From assembly GCA_020351775.1 (NCBI GenBank), contig CP070666.1:5274650-5338649 (forward strand): a stretch of 64,000 nt of DNA, given 5' to 3'. The translations under genes were made by a program, and so were the position numbers. This DNA is from Gemmatimonadota bacterium. Its GTDB lineage: Bacteria > Gemmatimonadota > Gemmatimonadetes > Gemmatimonadales > GWC2-71-9. Below the pieces are notes generated by a model. That model saw nothing but the letters and a program-made list of their open reading frames with translations. It ran no database searches and was not told the DNA's origin. This document shows, piece by piece, positions 36,621 through 44,423 of this stretch. How positions within the stretch are numbered: position 1 is the first letter of the stretch; every line of letters begins with the position of its first letter.

Positions 36621-37004
36621 ATGAATCGACGCGGCTTCACTTTGATAGAATTGCTGATCGTAGTGGTGATCATCGGTATCCTGGCTGCCATAGCGATTCC
36701 GAAGTTCTCGGCCACAAAAGGCAAGGCCTATGTCAGCACGATGAAGTCTGATCTCAAGAACCTGGCAAGTGCGCAGGAGAGCTACTACTACGATTTCAGT
36801 GTCTATTACAACGGTGCCGTTCCCAATGCCGCGCTTGCGTTTTCGCCATCAGCCAACGTTACCGTGAACATGCTAAGTGGTGACGTTGCCGGATGGTCGG
36901 CCACGTCCAGCTATGCGGGGATCGCCAACACGTGTGCCATATTCGTAGGTGCCGCAGCGCCGGTGGCGCCGGCGACGGTTGAGGGCAGCCCAGCCTGCAA
37001 CTGA
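36621..37004 (+). CDS. Type IV pilin PilA2 (paralogue of PilA1)
   Basis: A 127-residue prepilin with leader MNRRG and a mature N-terminus identical to PilA1 over the helix. The similarity continues through the SDLKNLA segment and then falls off in the globular domain, while the C-terminal cysteine pair (NTCAIF ... PACN) is kept. It arose by tandem duplication. ATG 36621 is the only start that gives a normal leader; the frame is open to 36495. A GGGGG tract lies about 12 bases upstream, so translation is probably weaker. Confidence 0.9.
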   Translation: MNRRGFTLIELLIVVVIIGILAAIAIPKFSATKGKAYVSTMKSDLKNLASAQESYYYDFSVYYNGAVPNAALAFSPSANVTVNMLSGDVAGWSATSSYAGIANTCAIFVGAAAPVAPATVEGSPACN

Positions 37005-37029
37005 GTAACCAGATGATACGTTAGGTGTG

Positions 37030-37063
37030 CGGGGGCGAGAGTGGTTCTCGCCCCCGTCTTGTT
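37030..37063 (+). terminator. Rho-independent terminator after the pilins
   Basis: A ten-base-pair G+C-rich stem CGGGGGCGAG / CTCGCCCCCG with a seven-base loop, followed by TCTTGTT. Confidence 0.85.
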
Positions 37064-37260
37064 ACTCCCCTCGTAAGACTGTGGCTCTATCTCCGTGGTG
37101 TGTGAGGCTCAGAAATCCACCTTTCTACATCATACCTCATACCTCGTACCTCCCCTCGATCGAGGCGCGTAAACCTGGACTCGAGTGCGTCAATACGCTT
37201 AGGCACCTCCGTGCGCTCTCGCGTATAGTGGGCATCAATCTCGCGCCTGGTGGGTCAACC

Positions 37261-37602
37261 ATGAGATCAAGAGACGGATTTACTCTGGTCGAGATCGTCG
37301 TCGCGCTGCTGGTGCTCTCGGTGGGGCTGTTGAGCACCGTCTCTGGCCTCGTTCTGGCGACCCGAACGGTCGATTCCACGGGGGAACACTCGGCGGCCGG
37401 GGTCGCAGTCGTCGGACGGCTGGAGCTATGGCTGAGCACTCGCTGTGGCGGCAACGCCGGGGTCTCCTTGCCAGATGGCATTGAGGGATCGTGGACCACG
37501 GTCGCGCTGGGCAGCTCGATCGAGAGCACCACCATCGTAGCGGCTGCGAGGGCGGGGAGTCGCGTGCGGCCGGACACGTTTACGGTAACGGGTGGTTGCT
37601 GA
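37261..37602 (+). CDS. Minor pilin-like prepilin, PilV-type
   Basis: A 113-residue protein with leader MRSRDG and the prepilin segment FTLVEIVVALLVLSVGLLS, closest to PilV/GspI-type minor pilins. The start is ATG 37261; the upstream open frame from 37027 runs through a terminator and is not coding. It is first of three consecutive genes (PilV-, PilW- and PilX-like) that probably form the tip-priming complex. Confidence 0.8.
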   Translation: MRSRDGFTLVEIVVALLVLSVGLLSTVSGLVLATRTVDSTGEHSAAGVAVVGRLELWLSTRCGGNAGVSLPDGIEGSWTTVALGSSIESTTIVAAARAGSRVRPDTFTVTGGC

Positions 37603-38489
37603 TGCATGCTGGGGGCCAGCGGGGTCTGTCTTTGATCGAGCTGATCCTGGTGACGCTGCTGCTAGGGGTTGTCGGGAGCAGTGCTTTGGCGGTCGTGACC
37701 GCGTCGCTGCGCTCGGCTCGGAGGCAGGCCGCAGCCGCACAGATCCAGACCAGCCTACGCACGGCCGTTGCCGTTGTGGCCGCCGAGCTAAGGGAGCTAG
37801 GCTCGGGACCCACGGGTGGAGATCTCATCGAAAGAGGGCTTCAAGGCATAACCTACCGGGCGAAGCGGAGCACAGCCTTCCTGTGCCACAAACCCGATCA
37901 ACGCGTAGCAGAGGTCATCGCATGGGGTGATCCCGTCTACGGCTTGCGACCGTTCGAGGCTGGGCGCGATTCGATCCTGGTGTTTGCAGAGAACGACCCG
38001 CGCACATCGGCCGACAACGAGTGGCACAGTGCCATGATCGAGGCCGTGATTCATGGCAATTTCTGTCCCGGACCGTCCCGGGGGGTTCGGATGAGGCTGG
38101 CCGGGCTCGCGTGGGGCTCTTTGGCTGGAGTGGAGCGCGGTGCGCCGGTGCGCGGGTTTCAGGTGACGCGCCTGCTGTTGTATCAGGATGCCCGCCGTAC
38201 GTGGTGGCTCGGGCTGAGGGAGTATCGTGCTCAGGGGGGCTGGAGCGTTACGCAACCAGTGCTCGGCCCGCTGGCTCACAACGGACTGCGCTTCGAGTAC
38301 TTGGATGCGTCAGGTGAGCCGGTAGATGACTCGCAGCCGGTAGCTCTCATCGGCTTCACCGTAGTTGCGCAGGGCCCGCATCCGGCGGCACCCGTGATAG
38401 GACCCGGGGGAGTGATGGTTGACTCTCTCAGCACCTACATCGCGTTGCGCAATCGCGGGCCCGTCAGGGCAGACCCGGCGCCCCAATGA
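37602..38489 (+). CDS. Minor pilin-like prepilin, PilW-type
   Basis: A 295-residue prepilin-like protein with leader MHAGGQRG before LSLIELILVTLLLGVVGSS. It has the size and position of PilW/GspJ-like minor pilins. ATG 37602 shares one base with the PilV-like stop. The first mature residue is Leu rather than the usual Phe/Met, which prepilin peptidases tolerate. The 3' end overlaps the next gene by four bases. Confidence 0.78.
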   Translation: MHAGGQRGLSLIELILVTLLLGVVGSSALAVVTASLRSARRQAAAAQIQTSLRTAVAVVAAELRELGSGPTGGDLIERGLQGITYRAKRSTAFLCHKPDQRVAEVIAWGDPVYGLRPFEAGRDSILVFAENDPRTSADNEWHSAMIEAVIHGNFCPGPSRGVRMRLAGLAWGSLAGVERGAPVRGFQVTRLLLYQDARRTWWLGLREYRAQGGWSVTQPVLGPLAHNGLRFEYLDASGEPVDDSQPVALIGFTVVAQGPHPAAPVIGPGGVMVDSLSTYIALRNRGPVRADPAPQ

Positions 38490-39604
38490 TCATCGAGAAG
38501 CGCGGGGACGAACGGGGCGCGGCCCTGGTGTTGGTCTTGGTCGCCCTGACCATCGTCGCCGGGCTCGCTGGTGCTGCGTTTCTGACGGCCCTCGCGCAGG
38601 AACGAGCGGGGAGAAGCTACCTCGATCACCTGCACGCGTTCGCTGCGGCGGAGGCCGGTGTTTATCGGCCCGTTTGGAGCTGGGATACGAAGGCCTACAA
38701 CACGCTCCCGATAGACGGTGCGACTCCATTCGAGGGCCGGCTGGCCGACGGGACCGGCAGCTACCGCGGCACTTTGCGCCGGCTGAGCCAGCTGCTCTTC
38801 GTCGTGACGGCCGAGGGCTCCGACGAGGGCTCACAGGCACAGGTCCGCTTGGGTCTCCTCCTGCGGCTGGGACCTCTGCCCATACACCCTGCAGCCGCGC
38901 TGACAGTGCGGGGTGCGGTTTCTATTGACGACGCCTCCTTGGTGACCGGGCGCGATCGGCCGCCGCCCGGCTGGGACTGCCAGCCGCCGGAATCGGACGT
39001 CCCTGCTCTCCGCATTCATCCTCAAGACTCGGCAGCGGTGACTGTCAGCTGCCCGACCCCCCCATGTTTGATCGGCGACCCGCCAATACTACTAGATGAC
39101 TTGGTCACGCTGCCGAACCTGACCACGTTTGCGGGGATGGAACTCACGGCGCTGCAGCAGTTGGCCAACCATTCGATCTCCGGCTCTGTCAGCCCTCTGC
39201 CGCGCTCACGGGGTGCGACGTGCGTCACAGCGGTAGCGGACAATTGGGGCGACCCTTATGGCATTGAAGGCTCCTGCGGTGACTACAGACCGCTGATCTA
39301 CGCGGCGGGAGATCTGGAGGTGAGGGGAGGTAGAGGTCAGGGGACGCTCGTAGTAGCAGGAGACCTGACGATCGGTGGAGGGTTTGCCTTCAGCGGTTTG
39401 GTACTGGTGCGGGGCACCCTCGCGATCGGTGGGACAGGGAATCAGTTGATGGGGGCGCTGATCGTGGCCAATGCGGATCTTGGGCGAAACTCGATTGCGG
39501 GGGGCACGATGATCGAGTACTCCAGCTGCGCTGTACGGCGGGCCCAGATTGGGGCTGGGACGGCCGCGGTCGTCCGCCACCACAGCTGGTTTCACGCTTA
39601 CTAG
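38486..39604 (+). CDS. PilX-like pilus-associated protein
   Basis: A 372-residue protein with one N-terminal membrane helix after a short basic start (MIIEKRGDERGAALVLVLVALTIVAG...), the PilX/GspK-type N-terminus that lacks the usual Glu5 pattern. The C-terminal half has glycine-rich repeats (AAGDLEVRGG, VAGDLTIGGG, VRGTLAIGGTG) suggesting a beta-solenoid similar to polymer-forming or bactofilin-like folds. Several cysteines imply a periplasmic or external location. It is the last gene of the minor-pilin operon. Confidence 0.7.
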   Translation: MIIEKRGDERGAALVLVLVALTIVAGLAGAAFLTALAQERAGRSYLDHLHAFAAAEAGVYRPVWSWDTKAYNTLPIDGATPFEGRLADGTGSYRGTLRRLSQLLFVVTAEGSDEGSQAQVRLGLLLRLGPLPIHPAAALTVRGAVSIDDASLVTGRDRPPPGWDCQPPESDVPALRIHPQDSAAVTVSCPTPPCLIGDPPILLDDLVTLPNLTTFAGMELTALQQLANHSISGSVSPLPRSRGATCVTAVADNWGDPYGIEGSCGDYRPLIYAAGDLEVRGGRGQGTLVVAGDLTIGGGFAFSGLVLVRGTLAIGGTGNQLMGALIVANADLGRNSIAGGTMIEYSSCAVRRAQIGAGTAAVVRHHSWFHAY

Positions 39605-39664
39605 ATTGGCGTAAGTTCCTGCATGTCAGAGGTTTGTTACATCTGGCTTAAAGTAGGTTGGAGC

Positions 39665-39693
39665 TTGACAAACCAGGCGGCTGATCATACTGT
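39665..39693 (+). promoter_or_regulatory. Sigma-70-type promoter for pilMNOPQ
   Basis: Perfect TTGACA (39665-39670), 17 bases, TACTGT (39688-39693); the leader before pilM is about 38 bases. Confidence 0.6.
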
Positions 39694-39737
39694 TGACTGC
39701 CGCACACCTCACTTATCTCGTTGACCTGTAGGCAGAT

Positions 39738-40781
39738 ATGGCGCTTTTCGGGCTCGGGGGTAAGACAACAGTCGGATTGGACATCGGGAGCGGATTCCTC
39801 AAACTGGTGGCCATAGACCACGGCAAAGGGGAGCCGCAGCTGAGTGGCGTGTCCGTTACCCCGGTGTTGGCCGATGCGATCGTCGAAGGTGAGATCATGG
39901 ATCCGGGGATCGTGTCGGACACAATCCAGGGGCTGTTCAAGACCGCCGGAATCAAACAGAAGCGGGTAGTGGTCGCGGTCGGTGGACGCGACGTCATCAT
40001 CAAGAAGATCCAGGTCGATCGCATGAAGGAGAGCGAAGCGTTCGATGTCGTGCGCTGGGAAGCTCAGCAGCACGTTCCGTTTGACATCGAAGCGGTTGAG
40101 CTGGATTTCCAGATTCTGGATCCAGAGGGTGAGGGGCTGCAGATGGATGTGCTCCTGGTCGCGGCGAAACGCGACCTTGTGGAGGACAAAGTCCAGCTGC
40201 TGGCGCAGGCCGGTCTGGAGCCCGAGATAGTGGACGTCGATGCCTTCGCGTTGCACAATGCGTTCGGCGTCAATCACCCGGAGGCGATGCGGGGCGTCAC
40301 GGCCCTACTGAATATCGGGCACGAGTTGACCAACGTGAACGTGCTCGATCAGGGGATCCCGTTGCTGACCCGAGACCTGACGGTTGGCACAAGGAAGATC
40401 CGGGAGGACCTACAGCGTGAGCGCGGCGTGTCTGCGGAAGACGCTGATGCGATGCTCAAGGGGTTCGAGCGTTCCCCTGACCTCGACCCTTACGTCCAAG
40501 GCAGAGGTGAAGAGATAGCGGTGGGTGTCGAGCGGGCATCGGCGTTCCTCCAGTCGGCGAGTCGTGAAGCGGGTTCCATCGAGCGGGTCTATTGCTGCGG
40601 TGGTGGTGCTCGAGTACCGGGGCTCACGGAGATTCTGAACCACCGTCTCAACATTCCCGTGGAGGTGGCTAACCCCATCCAGCGACTCGACGTCAAGGAC
40701 GGGGTGTTCGATACGGTCAATCTAGACGATGTCGCGCCGCTCTTAATGCTGGCGACGGGCCTCGCCTTACGCTCAGCCTGA
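39738..40781 (+). CDS. pilM: Type IV pilus assembly protein PilM
   Basis: Actin-like cytoplasmic ATP-binding protein (347 residues) that binds the N-terminus of PilN and links the motor to the alignment complex. VGLDIGSGFLKLVAI is the phosphate-1 loop and CCGGGARVPGL the adenosine motif. Ten bases separate it from pilN in the pilMNOPQ operon. Confidence 0.95.
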   Translation: MALFGLGGKTTVGLDIGSGFLKLVAIDHGKGEPQLSGVSVTPVLADAIVEGEIMDPGIVSDTIQGLFKTAGIKQKRVVVAVGGRDVIIKKIQVDRMKESEAFDVVRWEAQQHVPFDIEAVELDFQILDPEGEGLQMDVLLVAAKRDLVEDKVQLLAQAGLEPEIVDVDAFALHNAFGVNHPEAMRGVTALLNIGHELTNVNVLDQGIPLLTRDLTVGTRKIREDLQRERGVSAEDADAMLKGFERSPDLDPYVQGRGEEIAVGVERASAFLQSASREAGSIERVYCCGGGARVPGLTEILNHRLNIPVEVANPIQRLDVKDGVFDTVNLDDVAPLLMLATGLALRSA

Positions 40782-40791
40782 GGTTGGAATC

Positions 40792-41490
40792 GTGCATTCG
40801 CAATCGATGATCGAGATCAACCTGCTCCCGGGTAAGAGGAAGAAGAAGCGGGCTGGTGCCGGCATATCCATGCCGGATGTCGGGGAGCTGCTTGGCAAGA
40901 TTCGAGACCCGCTGATGCTGGCGGCGGTGGGCGTGTGGCTGGTCGTGCTGCCGGTGGTTGGCTACACATACTTCAACGAGCAGGCCAAGCTGAACACGCT
41001 CCAGGACAGGGTCGATCAGGTGACCGTTCAAGCCCGCAACTTCAACACCCTGATTAGAGAGAAGCAGAGGCTGGAGCGGCTGCGCGACTCGCTGGTGATC
41101 GAGCTCGCAGCGATTCGCGAGATCGATGCCGACCGCTATATCTGGGCCCACATAATGGAAGAGGTGACTAGGGCGCTACCGGATTTCACTTGGCTGGTGA
41201 GTCTCGAATTCGTACCACCCGCAGCGCCCGACGTGACCGAAGATGTAGAGCCCACGGTGCGGCCTCCGGTGCGCTTCACGCTTGACGGTCGGACGGCGGA
41301 CATCGGCGCGTACACACGCTTCTTGCGCAACCTCGCCAACTCGCCTTGGATCGCGGATGTTCAACCGGGCGCGACCCAGACGGTGATGGAGAGCGACAGA
41401 CCCGTTACGGCGTTCACGATCACTGGAACGTTCCAGCAGGCGGACTCCGCGTTCATTCGGACCGCTCCGTTGCAGGAGTCGGTGAGGTAA
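40792..41490 (+). CDS. pilN: Type IV pilus assembly protein PilN
   Basis: A 232-residue bitopic protein. The INLLPG motif near the N-terminus is the PilM-binding site; one membrane helix (about 46-64) is followed by a coiled coil and a ferredoxin-like periplasmic domain. Start GTG 40792; ATG 40807 would keep INLLPG and is an alternative. Confidence 0.92.
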   Translation: MHSQSMIEINLLPGKRKKKRAGAGISMPDVGELLGKIRDPLMLAAVGVWLVVLPVVGYTYFNEQAKLNTLQDRVDQVTVQARNFNTLIREKQRLERLRDSLVIELAAIREIDADRYIWAHIMEEVTRALPDFTWLVSLEFVPPAAPDVTEDVEPTVRPPVRFTLDGRTADIGAYTRFLRNLANSPWIADVQPGATQTVMESDRPVTAFTITGTFQQADSAFIRTAPLQESVR

Positions 41491-41502
41491 GGGAGTGCTC
41501 AC

Positions 41503-42117
41503 ATGGCGATGACGTCCAAGGAACGACAGCAAGCTCTGATCCTCGCGATCTTTCTTGGGGTCGCGGGGGCAGCCGGCTTCTGGATGTACTGGCGTGGGCC
41601 GAAGATCGAGGAACAAAGGCAGTTGCAGAACCAGATCGACACGCTGCAGGCGCGGGTTGATGCGGCGCGGCGCGATCTGGCCAGCGGAACGGTTGAGAGC
41701 ATTAGGCAACGCAACCGGGATTACGAGGCCACACTGGAGCGGATGAAGGAGCTGGTCCCGACGAGAACCGAGGTCACCACACTGATTGACGAGATCTCGG
41801 CCCGAGCCAAGCGCAGCGGTGTGGAGATCGGCCAGTTCAACCCGATGGGGCTGGAAGTGGGCCCGAACTTCGATATCGACAGATACCGGTGGGTCGTCTT
41901 CGGTCATTACAACCAGATTGGCGTGTTGATGTCGGACATTGCTCAACTCTCCCGTATCATGGTGCCATACGACTTGACGCTGACGGTTGCGAGCCAGAAC
42001 GATCAGCAGGCCTATGCGGATACGACCGGTGCGTTGATTAGAGCCCAGTTCATGCTGCGCACATTTGTGAAGCCGCAGGCGGGTGAGGGACAAGGAGGTG
42101 ACGGTGGTGATGTCTAG
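41503..42117 (+). CDS. pilO: Type IV pilus assembly protein PilO
   Basis: A 204-residue PilN partner with one membrane helix (about 12-28), a coiled coil (about 35-90) and a periplasmic domain. The acidic, glycine-rich C-terminal tail is short. Its end overlaps the start region of pilP. Confidence 0.9.
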   Translation: MAMTSKERQQALILAIFLGVAGAAGFWMYWRGPKIEEQRQLQNQIDTLQARVDAARRDLASGTVESIRQRNRDYEATLERMKELVPTRTEVTTLIDEISARAKRSGVEIGQFNPMGLEVGPNFDIDRYRWVVFGHYNQIGVLMSDIAQLSRIMVPYDLTLTVASQNDQQAYADTTGALIRAQFMLRTFVKPQAGEGQGGDGGDV

Positions 42118-42586
42118 CCGGCTGGTGGGATCGGTGTTGTTTACGGGGTTGCTCTTCGGCTGCGGTGGTGGTGAGCCGGAGGCCGAGGTGCCCATGCGGA
42201 CGCCTCCTCCTGCGGCCGGCCAACAGCAAGCCCAGGACACGGCTGAGGCGGCCGGTGAGACGGAGCTGTTGCGCGAGGTGTTCTCGTTCAGGGGCTCGGG
42301 ACGCGACCCGTTCATCTCACTACTGGAATCCGGTGAAGTCCGCCCGCTGGTGCAGGACTTACGGGTTACGACGATAACATATGATGCGCGCTATCCGGCT
42401 GCGAGCGTGGCGGTGTTGCGGGATACCATCGTGAATCAGGCGTACTCGGTTCGAGTTGGCGACGAACTGGGCAGACTCAGAGTCGTCGAGATCACTCCCA
42501 GCCAGGTGGTTCTGGTCCTTTCGGAGTTCGGAAGTGAACGCCAGGTAGTGTTGCGCCAGAGGAGAAGGCAGGAGGGAACACCATGA
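42110..42586 (+). CDS. pilP: Type IV pilus lipoprotein PilP
   Basis: A 158-residue inner-membrane lipoprotein with lipobox LFGC (lipidated C18), a disordered linker rich in P, A and Q, and a beta-domain that binds the N-domains of PilQ. Three in-frame starts are possible: GTG 42104, GTG 42107 and ATG 42110. The AAGGAGGTG ribosome binding site (42092-42100) is better spaced for the GTG codons, so the true protein may be one or two residues longer. Confidence 0.88.
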   Translation: MSSRLVGSVLFTGLLFGCGGGEPEAEVPMRTPPPAAGQQQAQDTAEAAGETELLREVFSFRGSGRDPFISLLESGEVRPLVQDLRVTTITYDARYPAASVAVLRDTIVNQAYSVRVGDELGRLRVVEITPSQVVLVLSEFGSERQVVLRQRRRQEGTP

Positions 42587-44409
42587 AGCGGTCGTTGATT
42601 CTCGCAGCCCTGGGATTATTCCTGGCGGCGCCACAGGCGGTTGCGGCATCACGTGACGTTGCGGAGCCTGGCGAGGTAACCGCAGTCAGCGTCCTACCCG
42701 GTGCCGGTCAAACCCACGTCGTGATCGACGTTCGCGGTAGCGTGAGCGTACAGGACTTCATGCTGGAAAACCCGGCCCGCCTCGTGATCGATGTAGAGGG
42801 AGCCCAGTTGAATGCGCCCGGATCGCTCTATGACGGGCGGAACCGGGGTGGTATTCTCGACATCCGTTACTCCCAGTTCCGGCCCGATGTCGTGAGAGTG
42901 GTTCTGGAGCTGGAATCTGTCCGGGGGTATCGGCTCACGAAGGTCGATGAGAACATTCACGTCTCCTTCGGGTCCGACCGGTCCTTCCAGGCCTGGTCGT
43001 CCGCCACCGCGGCAAATTGGGCGGACGTCGCCGGGGACCCGTCTCCAGGATCGACCAAGACCACATTCAAACCATCGCGTCCAGTTCCGTCTCCGCAGTC
43101 GCAGCAGCCACCGGTCACGGTGACGTACGATTCGGCACACATACGGGACGTAGCCAGTGGCTTTGCCGAGTACAGCGGCAAGTCGATCGTCGTCGGGAGG
43201 GACGTCGACGCAATCGTCAACGCAACCATAAAGAACCAGCCGTGGGATGTGGCGTTCCAAACGATTCTCGAGGCCAATGGTCTTACGGGGACGGAGGATG
43301 TCCCGGGAATCATTCGCGTCGACAGCCGCGAGTCCCTGGCCGCGAGGGATTCCACGGAACCGTTGGTCACCAAGGTGATCTCGATCAACTATGCCAAGGC
43401 TGCAACGCTGGCGACAGTGATGGAATCTGTCATTTCGGAACGCGGTTCGGTGGTGGCGGACACCGCCACGAACAAGCTGTTGATAACCGATGTGCAGAGC
43501 CGCATCGAGGACGACTCCATTCTGGTCTCCCAGCTGGACATAAGGACGCCGCAGGTGTCGATCCAGGCAAAGTTGATATTCGTTGACCGTACTGACATCG
43601 AGGAGCTGGGAATCCAATACGACCTCGGCACAACGGACCAGTTTTTCAATTCACTGGTACAACGTCCTGATCCGGCATCGGCTGAAGCGATCGATACCGA
43701 CGGCGATGGGGTACCTGACGCGATCCGGGCCACGGAGTTCTACGACGAGGATGTCACGATCGTGGACCTCGGCGGCAACGCGTTGTCGGGCGTCGCGAAC
43801 GCCGACGCGTTCATAGCGAGCCCTGCTCTCGAACTCATCTTCTCGACTGCTATTGGCGCTTTCAACTTGACTACCTTCGTTCGTGCGCTGCAACAGGTTC
43901 AGCTAGCCGACCTGCAGGCTGAGCCTCTCACCAGCGTGGCCGATAACACCAAGGCCTACATTCTCGTGGGTGAGCGTACGCCGATCCGCGTCGTCGACGT
44001 GAGTACGCAGGTAACGGCGGGCGGCCAGGCCCCGCGAGCCACGACCGAAATCGTGCCCACCGGCTTGCAGCTCGAGGTGACCCCACACGTCACACACAAC
44101 CGCCAGGTCCTCATGGAGGTGAAGGTCGAGAACTCGTCGATCCAGGAGGCGCCGGCCGATCTGGGCTTCACGTTCCAGACGCAGGTAGTCGAGAGCCAGA
44201 TTCTGGTGCCCGACGGTGACACCTATGTGATCGGTGGATTGACTGTGAGCGGCATCACTGTGTCCAAGAGCGGAATACCGTTCCTTGTAGACCTACCGAT
44301 ACTTGGTGGGCTGTTCGGCTTCACTGAGCGGCGTGAGACGCGGCGTGACCTGCTGATCCTGGTCACCCCGCACATTCTGGATGATGAGGCCACGGGGAGC
44401 GGCCGGTAA
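42583..44409 (+). CDS. pilQ: Type IV pilus secretin PilQ
   Basis: Outer-membrane channel for the pilus (608 residues). Signal peptide (about 1-22, ending QAVAA), AMIN domain (about 32-125, peptidoglycan binding), STN and secretin N domains, and a C-terminal secretin core containing VPTGLQLEVTPHV and VPDGDTYVIGGL. It overlaps pilP by four bases. Only one AMIN domain is evident, fewer than in Pseudomonas PilQ. Confidence 0.94.
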   Translation: MKRSLILAALGLFLAAPQAVAASRDVAEPGEVTAVSVLPGAGQTHVVIDVRGSVSVQDFMLENPARLVIDVEGAQLNAPGSLYDGRNRGGILDIRYSQFRPDVVRVVLELESVRGYRLTKVDENIHVSFGSDRSFQAWSSATAANWADVAGDPSPGSTKTTFKPSRPVPSPQSQQPPVTVTYDSAHIRDVASGFAEYSGKSIVVGRDVDAIVNATIKNQPWDVAFQTILEANGLTGTEDVPGIIRVDSRESLAARDSTEPLVTKVISINYAKAATLATVMESVISERGSVVADTATNKLLITDVQSRIEDDSILVSQLDIRTPQVSIQAKLIFVDRTDIEELGIQYDLGTTDQFFNSLVQRPDPASAEAIDTDGDGVPDAIRATEFYDEDVTIVDLGGNALSGVANADAFIASPALELIFSTAIGAFNLTTFVRALQQVQLADLQAEPLTSVADNTKAYILVGERTPIRVVDVSTQVTAGGQAPRATTEIVPTGLQLEVTPHVTHNRQVLMEVKVENSSIQEAPADLGFTFQTQVVESQILVPDGDTYVIGGLTVSGITVSKSGIPFLVDLPILGGLFGFTERRETRRDLLILVTPHILDDEATGSGR

Positions 44410-44423
44410 CACAGGAAGGCACC

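Noticed and set aside
41176-42315. A 379-codon minus-strand open frame across pilN-pilO-pilP
   Set aside because: Three recognisable pilus genes occupy the opposite strand.
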